A stretch of DNA of 64,000 nt from CAVZOY01 sp963777095 (lineage in GTDB: Bacteria; Actinomycetota; Actinomycetes; Mycobacteriales; Geodermatophilaceae): NCBI GenBank assembly GCA_963777095.1, contig CAVZOY010000006.1, positions 558,001-622,000 of the forward strand. The letters are read 5' to 3'. Under the pieces are notes generated by a model, which worked only from the letters and a program-made list of their open reading frames with translations, was not told the DNA's origin and searched no databases. Position numbers and translations under genes: made by a program. Shown piece by piece: positions 1 to 9,201 of this stretch; position 1 is the first letter of the stretch, and each line of letters starts with the position of its first letter.

Positions 1-308
1 TGGTCGCTGACGAGGTCCAGCATGACCGCCTCGGTCGCGCCCTTTCCCCGCGCGACGAGCTCGGGGGCGGGGATGTCGGCGGACAGCGTGCGGACGTGCC
101 CCGGGACCTCGCCGACGGCGTCCGCGACGAGACGCTTCAGATCTTCACCGCTGTTCTCGACGAGGACGAGGGTGGCGCCGGACAGTGCGGCGAAGGGCAC
201 CCATCGGCGCAGGCTCTCGACGTAGTGCTGCCGACGGACGGCCGGGTCGGTCAAGAAGAGCGGTCCTGCGACTCGGGGCGTCACCGTCGCCGTCAGCAGG
301 ATCTTCAT
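1..308 (-). CDS. Uncharacterised polysaccharide-locus protein, 5' part only
   Basis: The reverse strand reads open from an ATG at 308 to the window edge without a stop, giving about 102 residues that begin MKILLTATVTPR. The start looks like a Rossmann-type strand-loop, followed by a segment around VENSGEDLKRLV. I do not recognise the family. The C-terminus lies outside the window. It sits 52 bp after the stop of the upstream glycosyltransferase on the same strand and is probably the last visible gene of a kinase-like/glycosyltransferase/this-gene unit, so a role in surface glycan synthesis is inferred from position only. Confidence 0.6.
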   Translation of the reverse strand, partial: MKILLTATVTPRVAGPLFLTDPAVRRQHYVESLRRWVPFAALSGATLVLVENSGEDLKRLVADAVGEVPGHVRTLSADIPAPELVARGKGATEAVMLDLVSD

Positions 309-360
309 CTCCGGAGCGTAACCAGCGAGTGGCTCACCGCCGACCGTCGTCGCGGACGGC

Positions 361-1586
361 TCACCCCTGTGGGGTGTCTGCTCCCCCGTAGAGCTCCGCC
401 AGCCTGCGTCGGAACTCCGGGACGGAGTACCGGGCATGTGCCCAGGCATGCGCCGTCGCCGCCACCTGCAGCGCACCGGCCGGATCCGACAACGTCGTGA
501 CCACGGCATCGGCGAACGCGGCCGGCTCGTCCTCCACGGCGACGAACAGCTCCGGCCCGCCGATGCCCTCGGCGCCGGCGGCGGTGGTCACCACGGGCAC
601 TCCCCACAGCAGCGCCGTCACGCTCTTGAACTTCACCCCGGCACCCAGCCGCATCGGGACGACGACCACCGCCGCGCGCCGGTAGAAGGGCCCCAGCGTC
701 TCGACCTGGCCCGTCAGCTCCACCGCGTCGGCGACCGCGACCTCGCTGCTGCAGCCGCTCCGTCGGTCCCGCGCCCGCCAGCACGAGACGGGCGTCCGGG
801 ACGGCACGCCGGACGGTCGGCCACACCTCGCGGAGCAGCCAGAGCGCGGCGTCCTCGTTCTCCGGCCGCCACAGGGCACCGACGAAGAGGACCTCCGCAC
901 CGGGCGGCTGCCCGCTCCGCGGCGACGCGGGCATCTCCGCATCGGCCAGCGGGGGGAGGACGACCCTGACGCGGCCGGCTGCGCGTCTGCGCGCGAGCAG
1001 CGCGGCGTCCTTGTCGCTGAAGACGACGGCGGTGTCCAGGACCGGTGTCACGCGCCATTCCAGCGGAGCGGACAGCGTGAGCCGGGGCACGGCGAGCAGC
1101 CGGTGGACCAGGGGCCCGCCGGCGGTCGTCAGGTGCCGCCGGTAGGCCTGCGAGACGACGTCGTGGAAGACGCCCGTGAGCGGCGTTCCGGGTACCAGGC
1201 GGCGGATCCGGGGGGCGAGGGCGATGGCGTCGAACCACTGGAGCTCGATCCGGTCCGCCGCGCGCAGCAGGTCGGCCAGTCGCTCGTCGGCCAGGACGGC
1301 GCGGAGGAACGAACCCATCGTGACGAAGGGCAGCGCACGGGACCACAGCGACCTCCGCGCGCCCTGGCGCGGCAGGCCACGACGCGTTCGCGGCACGACG
1401 AGGACCCTCCGGTAGGAACCCTGGACCGGACTGGTCCAGGGCCTCCGCGTTGGCCGGCGTCCACGGGCAGACCACCGTCAGGTCGTGCCGCTCCGCCAGG
1501 ATCTCCGCGTGCCGGAGGTAGTACTGCCCGCCGGCGTGCGGGATCCCGACGTAGGGCATGTGCGTCGCGATGCTGACGATCCTCAT
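361..1586 (-). CDS. GT4-like glycosyltransferase, frame broken at two places
   Basis: This is a GT-B fold glycosyltransferase of family 4 type that would transfer a sugar from a nucleotide donor onto a growing surface glycan at the inner face of the membrane. The N-terminus starts MRIVSIATHMPYVGIPHAGG, typical for GT4. The central part contains VLFVGALWRPENEDA and ARLVLAGAGPTERL. The C-terminal donor-binding region contains VPMRLGAGVKFKS and a GVPVVTTAAGAEGI segment. These parts lie in three reading frames, with breaks near 1395-1440 and near 745. Conserved motifs continue across both breaks, so they look like sequence indels. The ATG at 1586 overlaps the stop of the upstream gene by four bases (ATGA), indicating coupled translation. 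Confidence 0.82.
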
Positions 1587-3120
1587 GACCGGCTCCGCCA
1601 GTCCGCGCCGAACTCGTCGCGCCAGCGCACCAGGACGGCCTCACCGAGGCTCGTCCAGGGCCGGACGGGGAGGCCCGCTGCGATGAGCAACTCGTCGTGC
1701 GCCGGCCGCAGAGAGGCCTCGGAGCCCCAGGCGAGCAGGGCCAACCGGCCGATCGCCTCCGGCTGCAGGCCGATCCGGCGGGCGTAGCGGGACACCTGCT
1801 CGAACAGCCAGCCGCTGTCCCGACGTCGTCCCGCCGCCAGGTCGAGCACGTACGCCGCCTGGCGGTCGGGCCCGTGCGCGCCGTCGGCTCGCGCCAGCGA
1901 CGTGCACAGGAGCGGCAGCAGATCCAGCAACGGCAGCCCGCGTTCGCGCGCGGTCTCCCAGTCGAGCACGGACGGGCGACCGGAGCGGTCCACCAGGACG
2001 TTGCGGCCGCTCGCGAGGTCACCGTGGCTCAGGACGGCCGGGACCCCCTCCAGTTCGCTCAGCAGCGGACGGAGCTCGGCTGCCGGCCCGCGCAGGGTCA
2101 CGGCGCGGTCGTCCGTGCCGATCGCCGACCAGTCGGCGGGCGCCGCGGTCGAGCAGGCCACGTCGCCGAGCCAGTCCGCCAGCCGCTCGAGGACATCCCG
2201 GACGGGTTCGCCCGGCCGGCGTCAGCACGCGGTGCAGGGGCCGGCCGGAGACCGCGGACTCCGCGGACCAGCGGACCACCCCCGCCAGCCCGGCTCCGAG
2301 CGGCCGGGGGGTCAGGCCGTCGGCCGGCAATGCCCGCAGCACCCGCTGCTCGTGCGCCGACCGGTCCTCGGTGCCGGGACCCCGGTCGACCTTGACCACC
2401 GCCAGCGCCCGGTCCGCCCCTGGCTCGGGGACGAGAAGGACGGCGCGGCGCCGGTCGTTCTCGACGTCGACGGTCAGGCACGCGCTCCGACCCGGCAGGC
2501 CGGCTGCGACCAGCGCGCCGGGGAGCGGTTCGCCCTCCCGGCAGGCCACCGTGACCGCGGAGGGCCGGAGCGCCCGCGCCAGGAGCCCGCGGGCACCGCC
2601 GGCTCCGGCGCCGTCCGGCGCCCACGTGGTGCGGGCCACGGCGAGAGCCCGGCGGTCCGGAGCGGCGGTCACGACGTGCCACGTCAGCCAGTGCACCCGG
2701 TACGTGGTCACGGCGTACCCCGCGCGGCGCAGCCTGCCGGACCTGTCCGTCGCCGGGGACCAGCACCCACCGGGGCCGGACACCGTCCGCCAGGACCGCC
2801 GCCGGCCGCCCGATGGCCAGGTCGGCCGCGGAGCCGGGAGCCTCGGCGATCCCCCAGTGGGCCGGTCCGGCGCGCCATCGTTCCTGCCGGCCGCACACGA
2901 CCGCGGACTCCGGGGTCCCGGGGAGGAGCAGCAGCGCGTCCGCGGGCGGGAGCCCCCGGACCCGGACCGCGAGGGCCGACCCCACCCGCCGGCCGGACCG
3001 GAGGGCGCGACGTGCGGCGGACCCCGCCCTCGCGAACGACCGTCCCTCCTCCAGCACGCGCGCAGTCTGCCAGGGCAGACACTCCGCACCCCGGCCCCGA
3101 ACGCTCCGCACCCCTCCCAC
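1583..3120 (-). CDS. Phosphotransferase (APH/choline-kinase fold) with an extra N-terminal domain
   Basis: The C-terminal half is an aminoglycoside-phosphotransferase-fold kinase. It has the catalytic-loop motif LSHGDLASGRNVLV and the metal-binding region SVLDWETARE. Before it lies roughly 250 residues with VVKVDRGPG, which could be the ATP-contacting Lys strand, preceded by an unassigned domain containing DALLLLPGTPES. Frames change near 2740 and 2215. The furthest start is GTG at 3120; a GTG near 3058 (VLEEGRSF) is an alternative. Such kinase-like proteins are frequent in actinobacterial exopolysaccharide loci, but their substrate is unknown and antibiotic resistance should not be assumed. 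It is the first gene of a unit with the glycosyltransferase at 361-1586 and is divergent from the gene at 3180. Confidence 0.68.
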
Positions 3121-3179
3121 GAGCGAGAGCGGCGCGAGGGCGCTTGCACCGCTGCACCGGCGGCTGCGAGCCTGCAGGC

Positions 3180-4101
3180 GTGAGCAGGCCGCGCCCGGCG
3201 TCCAGCGTGCCGGTGAGCGTGGTCGTCTCGACCCTCGACCGGCCCCTGACGCTCGCCCGCTGCCTCGACGCCCTGCTCAGCCGGCACGGTCCTGCCCGCC
3301 GAGATCGTGGTCGTCGACCAGGGGGACGCGTCGGCCACGGCAGCCGTCCTGGACGCGCGTCGCGACGCCGGGGTCGACCTCGTCCACGTGCCCCAGGACC
3401 GCCGGGGACTGTCCGCGAGCCAGAACGCCGGCGTGCGGCAGCGCCCGCTGCCCGGCGGTGGCCGTCGTGGACGACGACTGCGTGCCGGACGTCCGCTGGG
3501 TCGAGGTCGCCGCCCGCGGAGCACGCCGCGGCGTCCGAGGACCTGCTCATCACCGGACGCGTCCTGCCGCTGCCGCCCGACGGCGATCGGACGCTCCCGC
3601 TGGCGACCCGCGACTCGACCGAGCGCCGCGCGCTCCCGCCGACGACGCTGCCCTGGCAGGTCGGCACCGGCGGCAACTTCTCGGTCACCCGGTCGGCCTA
3701 CCTGGCGGTCGGCGGCAACGACGAGCAGCTGGGCACCGGATCCCCCGGACGGGCCGGCAACGACCTGGACCTCTTCCACCGGCTGCTCCGTTCCGGCGTG
3801 GCGGCGCGCTACGAGCCCGACCTCCTGGTCCTGCACGAACGGTCCACCCCGGCCGAGTACCGGGCGCGCCGCTGGACCTACGGGTTCGGCGTCGGGGCCT
3901 GCGTGGGCTCGTGGCTCCGGGCGCACGACCGGTCCGCGGTGCGCATCCTCCGCGCGTGGCTGACCCTGCGCCTCGCGGCGTGCGGCCCGCCGACCCGGGA
4001 GCGTCGGCGCCGAGGCCCGCATCCTCCTGGGCACGGTGCACGGCCTCTGGTACGGCTGGCGGGTCGGCCGGCGGAGCTGCCCGCCGGGAGGGCCGGCGTG
4101 A
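3180..4101 (+). CDS. GT2-like glycosyltransferase, several frame breaks
   Basis: A family-2 (GT-A fold) glycosyltransferase. The first strand is PVSVVVSTLDRPLTLARCLD. It is followed by EIVVVDQGDAS, then the metal-binding acidic motif VAVVDDDCVPD. The acceptor side contains WQVGTGGNFSVTR, where GGN is typical of GT2, and GNDLDLFHRLLRSG, corresponding to the ED-like catalytic region. Frames shift near 3290, 3455, 3520 and 4010. The GTG at 3180 is chosen because the fold begins nine residues later. The stop (TGA at 4099-4101) overlaps the GTG of the next glycosyltransferase, so the two are translationally coupled. The exact sugar cannot be told from sequence. Confidence 0.8.
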
Positions 4102-5054
4102 CGGACTGGGCGTCGTTGCTCGTGGCTCCGCAGCCGGTGCGCCCCGTGTCCCCGGAATCGCCCCCGAGCCTCTCGGTGGTCGTCCCGGCCTACAACGCTG
4201 CCGACACGCTGGGAGAGGCACTGGAGTCCGTCCTCGACCAGCGTCCGGCGCCGCTCGAGGTGATCGTCAGCGACGACGGATCCGAGGACGACACCGGCCG
4301 CGTGGCCGCGGAGTTCGGGGACCGGGTGCGGATCGTCCGCGGCCCGAACCGCGGGCCGGCCACCGCCCGCAACCGTGCCGTGGCCGTCGCGCGCGGCGAC
4401 GCTCATCGGCCTGGTGGACGCCGACGACGTCTGGTTGCCCGGACGTGCCGCGGCCCTGGTCGCCGCAGCCGCGGCGCGGCCCGATCTCAGCGCCGTGACG
4501 ACGGACGGCGTCATCGTGCGCGACGGCGTGCCCGAGGGCGTCAGCTACTACGCGACCCGGCACTTCGAGGTCGAGGACCAGGAGTACGCCGTCCTGCGGA
4601 GCAACTTCGTCTTCGGTGCGGGAGCGGTCAGGGCCTCGGCGCTGGCCGCCGTCGGCGGGTACGACCCGGCCTCCATCTGGGCCGAGGACTGGGACCTGTA
4701 CCTCCGCCTCATCCTGGGCGGGCACCGCGTCGGTCTGGTCCGTGCGCCGCTCTACGAGTACCGCCGACGTCGTGGGAGTCTGACGGCCCGCCGGGTCGAA
4801 CTCGCCCTCGGTGTCCTCGCCGTCCTCGAGAGAGCCGAGTCCCTCGTGAGCACTCCGCGGTCACCGCGCGGCCCTGGCGGAGACCCGGCGGGAGTGGTCG
4901 GTGCGAGCCGCACGGAGTGCCTGGGCGAGCGGGGACACCCGCCGTCGCGCCCTCGCGCGCGCCGCCCTGCGGCAGAGCGGTCACTCCGCCGCGCGTGCGC
5001 GCGCGCCTGCTCGCCGACCTCGTGCTGCCCAATGCCCCAGGCGGCCGACGGTGA
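4098..5054 (+). CDS. GT2-like glycosyltransferase, several frame breaks
   Basis: A second GT-A family-2 glycosyltransferase. It has the opening SLSVVVPAYNAADTLGEALE, then VIVSDDGSEDDT, the RGPNRGPATARNRA helix and the metal-binding LVDADDVWLP motif. The catalytic acidic region is ASIWAEDWDLYLRLI. Frames change near 4400 and again after about 4850, so the last 70 residues are uncertain. The end ADLVLPNAPGGRR is in the original frame. The GTG start overlaps the previous stop (GTGA). It is part of the 3180-7106 operon. Confidence 0.8.
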   Translation: MTDWASLLVAPQPVRPVSPESPPSLSVVVPAYNAADTLGEALESVLDQRPAPLEVIVSDDGSEDDTGRVAAEFGDRVRIVRGPNRGPATARNRAVAVARGDAHRPGGRRRRLVARTCRGPGRRSRGAARSQRRDDGRRHRARRRARGRQLLRDPALRGRGPGVRRPAEQLRLRCGSGQGLGAGRRRRVRPGLHLGRGLGPVPPPHPGRAPRRSGPCAALRVPPTSWESDGPPGRTRPRCPRRPRESRVPREHSAVTARPWRRPGGSGRCEPHGVPGRAGTPAVAPSRAPPCGRAVTPPRVRARLLADLVLPNAPGGRR

Positions 5055-5546
5055 GCGCGCTCGGTCAGCGACGTCTTCTCCGCATCGCGCGGCATCCGGT
5101 CGGATCCGCGAGACGCGCCCTGCACCGTCGGGCGGAAGGCACCGGCCTTCCGGTCGGCCGCACCGCACGGATCCGCGCCCTGCTGGAGGAGTCCGTCGGA
5201 GACGCGGCGCCGCGCACTGGTGATCGGCCCCGTCGGTGTGGTGCGCCAGGCGCTCCCGTGGGCGGTCCTCGACGTGGTCGGGACCAATCCGCGTGACCCC
5301 CGCGTCACCGTGGTGTCGGAGGCCGGCGGCGCAGGCAGCCTGCCGCGGCGCTGGGACTGCGTGATCGTCACCGAGGCCGACCCCCCGCCGGACCGACTCT
5401 CCGCAGCGGCGCAGGCGTGCTGCCCGGGCGGCGTGGTCGCGGTGGCCGGGCTGCGTCAGCCGGCCACGCCGGTCGCGGGCCTGCCTGCCGAGGTGGTCCT
5501 GCGGAGGGGGGACGTCCAGGTCGCCGTGACCCGGGTACCGGCATGA
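5051..5546 (+). CDS. Small Rossmann/methyltransferase-like protein
   Basis: About 165 residues, read across one frame change near 5205. The C-terminal part has a strand-glycine-loop at LVIGPVGVV, then VLDVVGTNPRDPRVTVVSE, WDCVIVTEADPPP and a LSAAAQACCPGGVVAVAG segment. That order mimics motifs I, II, IV and post-IV of class I methyltransferases, as in short methyltransferase-like proteins. It lacks a clear GxGxG motif, so catalytic activity is uncertain. GTG at 5051 overlaps the preceding stop, and the stop at 5546 overlaps the ATG of the next gene. It is a coupled member of the polysaccharide operon with no assigned role. Confidence 0.5.
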
Positions 5547-7106
5547 GCGTCATCCTCATGTACCACCGCATCGGATCCTTCGACTCGGATCCCTACGGTC
5601 TCGCCGTGCATCCGGACCGCTTCGCCGAGCACCTGGAGCACCTGCGCCGGCTGAGGAGCACGGTCCCGCTGGTGGACGCCGTCGAGGAGAGCGGCTCCGC
5701 CGCGGTCGCGATCACCTTCGACGACGGGTACGCGGACAACGCGACGCTGGCCGCGCCGCATGGTGACGGACGCGGGGCTTCCCGCGACGTGGTTCATCAC
5801 GTCCGGGCAGCTCGGACGCCGCCGCTTCTGGTGGGACCGGCTCGCCGAAGGACTGCTCGGCCCGCACGCCCTTCCGGACTCGGTCGACGTGGAGGTGGCC
5901 GGGCGGGGGCTGTGGCTCGACCTCCGCTCGACCACGGCCCGCAGGACTGCGATGTTCTTCCTCCACCGCAGGCTCTCCGCTCTGCCCCCCGATGCGATCG
6001 AGGACGCGGTGGACCGCATCCTCGGCCGGCTCGAGGCCCCGGAACCGGTCGCGGACAACCTCACGATGACCGTCGCCCAACTCCGCGTCCTCGCCGATCT
6101 GCCGCTGCAGGACGTGGGGGCGCACACCCGGACCCACCTCCGGCTGCGCGGCCAGGACCCGGAACTGCAGCGGGAGGAGATCCTGGGTTCCGTCGTGGAT
6201 CTCGTCGAGCTCCTCGACCGCCCGGTCGAGCTCTTCGCCTATCCGTTCGGCGGCAGCAGCGCGGTCGGCTCGGTCGCACCCCGCCTCGCGGCCGAGGCCG
6301 GCTGCACCCTCGCCGTGAGCACCGACCACGGCGCCGTGGACGGACGGAGCGACCGGTACCGGCTGCCCCGGCTGAACGTGCAGAACTGGCACGGCGACGA
6401 GTTCGCCGACCGCCTCGACGAGCTGGGAAAGGTCGCGATGAGGTCGACCCGTCCGTATCGGAGCGCCCGCGCGGCGTACACGCGGATGCGCTTCGGCGAT
6501 CTGCGGCGCACGGAACCGCTGTCCGCGTGGGGGTCGGCACGGGGCACGCCGGTGGACCGCTGGTACATCGAGCGGTACCTGCAGGGCCACGCCGCGTCGG
6601 TGCACGGCCACGCCCTCGAGGTCAAGAACGACATGTACGCGAGCCGGTACGGCGCCGCGACGCTCGACGTCGTCGACATCGACGCCGGCAACGACCACGC
6701 CACGATCGTCGGGGACCTGTGCCTGGAGGACACGCTGCCGCAGGGCGCCTTCGACGTCGCGATCGTCACCCAGACGCTCCAGTACGTCCCCGATCCCGAG
6801 GCTGCGGTAGGTCACCTGCTGTCCGCCCTGCGGCCGGGCGGCTGTCTGCTCGTCACGGTGCCGACCCTGAGCCGGATCACCGACGACACGGACCGGTGGC
6901 GATGGACGCCGTCCGGGCTGGCGCAGCTGCTGCGTGCGGCCGCCCCACCGGGTGCCGAGGTCACCGTCGAGGGTCCGGGCAACGGCCTCGCCTGCCGGGC
7001 CTTCCTGTTCGGACTGGCGGCGGAGGAGCTCGGCGACGACGTGCTCGCCCGCACCGACCCGAACTACCCCCTCATCGCGGCAGGTTCGGTGTGCCTGCCG
7101 CGATGA
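5543..7106 (+). CDS. NodB-type polysaccharide deacetylase fused to a methyltransferase domain
   Basis: The N-terminal third is a carbohydrate-esterase-4 (NodB) domain: VILMYHRIG at the start, the catalytic Asp/metal motif VAITFDDGYAD, then AGLPATWFITSGQLG, DVGAHTRTHLRL (the HxxxH-like second motif) and FAYPFGG. The last roughly 200 residues contain HALEVKNDMYASRYG, VDIDAGNDHATIVGDL and FDVAIVTQTLQYVPD, followed by a LRPGGCLLVTVP strand. That is a methyltransferase-like domain whose glycine-rich motif I is replaced by EVKNDMY. One frame break lies near 5760. ATG overlaps the previous stop. Likely role: deacetylation of N-acetyl sugars plus a second modification of the same glycan. Whether the second domain methylates is inferred, not shown. 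Confidence 0.75.
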
Positions 7107-7158
7107 CGGCGGGAACGCCCGTCCCGGCGCTGCGGCCGGACGTCCCCCGGCACCCGGT

Positions 7159-7164
7159 TACGGT
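7159..7164 (+). promoter_or_regulatory. Candidate -10 (TACGGT) for the ABC exporter operon
   Basis: TACGGT fits the actinobacterial TANNNT -10 consensus and ends five bases before the ATG at 7170. No ribosome-binding site precedes that ATG. The transcript would therefore be leaderless. Confidence 0.45.
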
Positions 7165-7169
7165 GAGTC

Positions 7170-8009
7170 ATGCCCTCTGACGTCGACTCCACGGTGCCGT
7201 GGACCGAGAACTCGGCCCGGCGCAGGCACCGGGAGCCGCTCTGGGCGGTCCTGTGGCACAGCCGGCAGCTGATCGGCTACCTCGCGCTGCGTGACATCCG
7301 CCTGCGCTACCGCCAGGCGGCCCTCGGGGTCGTCTGGGTGCTCGTGCAACCGGTCGCCACCGTCGTGGTGTTCACCTTCGTGTTCCAGCGGCTGGCGGGC
7401 GTGAGCAGCGAGGGCATTCCCTACCCGCTGTTCGCCCTGACCGGCATGGTGGCCTGGACGTACTTCTCCAACGCGGCCTCGCGGGCCGCCGAGGTCCTCG
7501 TCGGCAACCCCAACCTGGTCACCAAGGTCTACTTCCCCCGGCTGGCGGCGCCGGCCGCCGGGCTGCTCTCGCCGGTCGTGGACCTCGCCGTCTCCTTCGT
7601 GCTCCTGGCGATCCTGGCGCTCTACTACGGCGTCTGGCCGGGATGGCCACTGCTCGCCGCCCCGCTGTGGCTGGTCTTCCTGCTCGCCACCACGCTCGGG
7701 GTGGCGCTCTGGCTGTCGGCCGTCAACGTGCGCTACCGCGACGTCCGCCACGCCCTCACCCCGCTGCTGCAGCTGTGGCTCTTCGCCAGCCCCGTGGCCT
7801 ACTCGGCCTCCCAGCTGGGCGGGTGGGCGGAACTGCTCTACTCGCTCAACCCGGTCGTGGGGATCATCGAGTTCGGGAGGTGGTCCCTGCTGGGGGCCCC
7901 GTGGCCCGGGTGGTCGCTGGCGGTCTCGGTCGCCAGTTCGCTGCTGATCCTGACCACCGGGCTCGCCTACTTCCGCCGTGCCGAGCCGACCTTCGCCGAC
8001 GTGATCTGA
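7170..8009 (+). CDS. wzm: ABC-2 type polysaccharide export permease (Wzm/TagG family)
   Basis: 279 residues, intact, close to the usual Wzm/TagG length of about 260-290. After a hydrophilic amphipathic N-terminus comes LIGYLALRDIRLRYRQAALG, the family signature just before the first membrane helix. Six hydrophobic segments follow, among them VVWVLVQPVATVVVFTFVFQ, VDLAVSFVLLAILAL and PLWLVFLLATTLGVALWLSA. NVRYRDVRHALTPLLQLW is another family hallmark. It pairs with the ATPase one base downstream to move an undecaprenyl-linked glycan across the membrane. The ATG has a TACGGT box at leaderless distance, suggesting the exporter can be transcribed separately from the upstream glycosyltransferases. 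Confidence 0.92.
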   Translation: MPSDVDSTVPWTENSARRRHREPLWAVLWHSRQLIGYLALRDIRLRYRQAALGVVWVLVQPVATVVVFTFVFQRLAGVSSEGIPYPLFALTGMVAWTYFSNAASRAAEVLVGNPNLVTKVYFPRLAAPAAGLLSPVVDLAVSFVLLAILALYYGVWPGWPLLAAPLWLVFLLATTLGVALWLSAVNVRYRDVRHALTPLLQLWLFASPVAYSASQLGGWAELLYSLNPVVGIIEFGRWSLLGAPWPGWSLAVSVASSLLILTTGLAYFRRAEPTFADVI

Positions 8010-8010
8010 C

Positions 8011-9201
8011 GTGGACCGCATCCATCTCGACGGCGTCGGGAAGCGCTACGTCGTCGGAGACCAGAAGTCTGCCCGCGAGGCGATCACCGAGGGCGCGCGC
8101 CGGCTCGTCGGGCGTCGACGCGCAGACCCCTCGGAGGAGTTCTGGTCGCTCCGGGACATCAGCTTCACCGTCGGCGACGGCGAGGCGCTCGGGATCCTCG
8201 GCCGGAACGGAGCCGGGAAGAGCACCATCCTCAAGATCATCACCCGGATCACCTCCCCCACCGTCGGGGTCTCGCGGACCCGCGGACGGGTCGCGGCGCT
8301 GCTGGAGGTGGGCACCGGATTCCACCCCGAGCTGACCGGCCGGGAGAACATCTTCCTCAACGGGGCCATCCTGGGGATGTCCCGCCGCGACATCCTGAAC
8401 CGCTTCGACGACATCGTGGAGTTCTCCGGGGTCCAGCGATTCCTGGACACTCCCGTCAAGCGCTACTCCAGCGGGATGGGCCTGCGCCTGGGCTTCTCGG
8501 TGGCCGCGCACCTCGAGCCGGACGTGCTGGTGGTCGACGAGATCCTCGCCGTGGGCGACGCCGAGTTCCAGCGCAAGTGCCTCGGCCGCATGGAGGAGGC
8601 CGAGCAGGAGGGCCGGACGCTGGTCTTCGTGAGCCACGACCTCGACAGCCTCACCCGGATCTGCACGCGCGGTCTCTGGCTCGAGGCGGGCCGCGTCCGG
8701 GACACCGGCAAGCCCGGGGAACTCGTCCGCGAGTACCTGACCTCGAGCCTCGTGTCGACGCACAGCGGCGAGGCGCTCATCAGCGGAGGCCCGGTGACCG
8801 TGCACGGCATGCGCGTGATGCCGAAGGGCCGGCCGGTCGAGAGTGCTCTGCTGCGCGAGGACACGGTGACCGTCGAGGTCGACTTCGAGCTCACCGAGCA
8901 CGTGCCCGACCTGGATCTCTCCATCTTCCTGACGAGCAACCGGGGTGTCCGCGTCCTCGACGAGACACTGCGCGACCGCGGCGGTCCCCGGTTCACCCCC
9001 GGCCGCTACCGCGCCCGCATGGACATCCCACCGGTCCTGAACGTCGGCGACTACGCGGTCGGACTGTGGTGCGGTCCCACGACCGGCCGCCACTTCATCC
9101 ACGAGCAGGCGGTCATCTCCTTCACGCTCAACGGCAGCGACCGGGCCCGGCCGGCGCGTGCGGTCGTCCTCGACCTGCCCTTCACGGTGACCCCGCTGTG
9201 A
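8011..9201 (+). CDS. wzt: ABC transporter ATPase with C-terminal polymer-binding domain (Wzt family)
   Basis: 396 residues, intact. Walker A is GRNGAGKST at residues 64-72, the signature is YSSGMGLRLGFSVA near residue 150, and Walker B is DVLVVDEILAVGD near 170. The switch His lies in VFVSHDLDS. The domain LTGRENIFLNGAILGM is diagnostic for polysaccharide/teichoic acid exporters. The last 150 residues, after about 245, form a beta-rich domain resembling the Wzt carbohydrate-binding domain, which in O-antigen systems recognises a modified chain end and so controls export. The presence of this domain suggests chain-terminal modification of the exported glycan. GTG start, one base after the permease stop. 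Confidence 0.92.
   Translation: MDRIHLDGVGKRYVVGDQKSAREAITEGARRLVGRRRADPSEEFWSLRDISFTVGDGEALGILGRNGAGKSTILKIITRITSPTVGVSRTRGRVAALLEVGTGFHPELTGRENIFLNGAILGMSRRDILNRFDDIVEFSGVQRFLDTPVKRYSSGMGLRLGFSVAAHLEPDVLVVDEILAVGDAEFQRKCLGRMEEAEQEGRTLVFVSHDLDSLTRICTRGLWLEAGRVRDTGKPGELVREYLTSSLVSTHSGEALISGGPVTVHGMRVMPKGRPVESALLREDTVTVEVDFELTEHVPDLDLSIFLTSNRGVRVLDETLRDRGGPRFTPGRYRARMDIPPVLNVGDYAVGLWCGPTTGRHFIHEQAVISFTLNGSDRARPARAVVLDLPFTVTPL

Noticed and set aside
1583..3120. Aminoglycoside resistance gene
   Set aside because: The kinase fold is shared by many families, and its place in a glycan operon with an extra N-terminal domain argues against a resistance role.
2019..4514. 831-residue reverse-strand open frame over the GT2 genes
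   Set aside because: Only its end (about 2215-2740) carries real protein motifs. The rest is an antisense frame of the glycosyltransferases, common at this GC content.
7158..8021. 287-residue reverse-strand open frame opposite wzm
   Set aside because: The composition is Gln/Arg/Gly-rich without motifs, whereas the forward frame is a clear Wzm permease.
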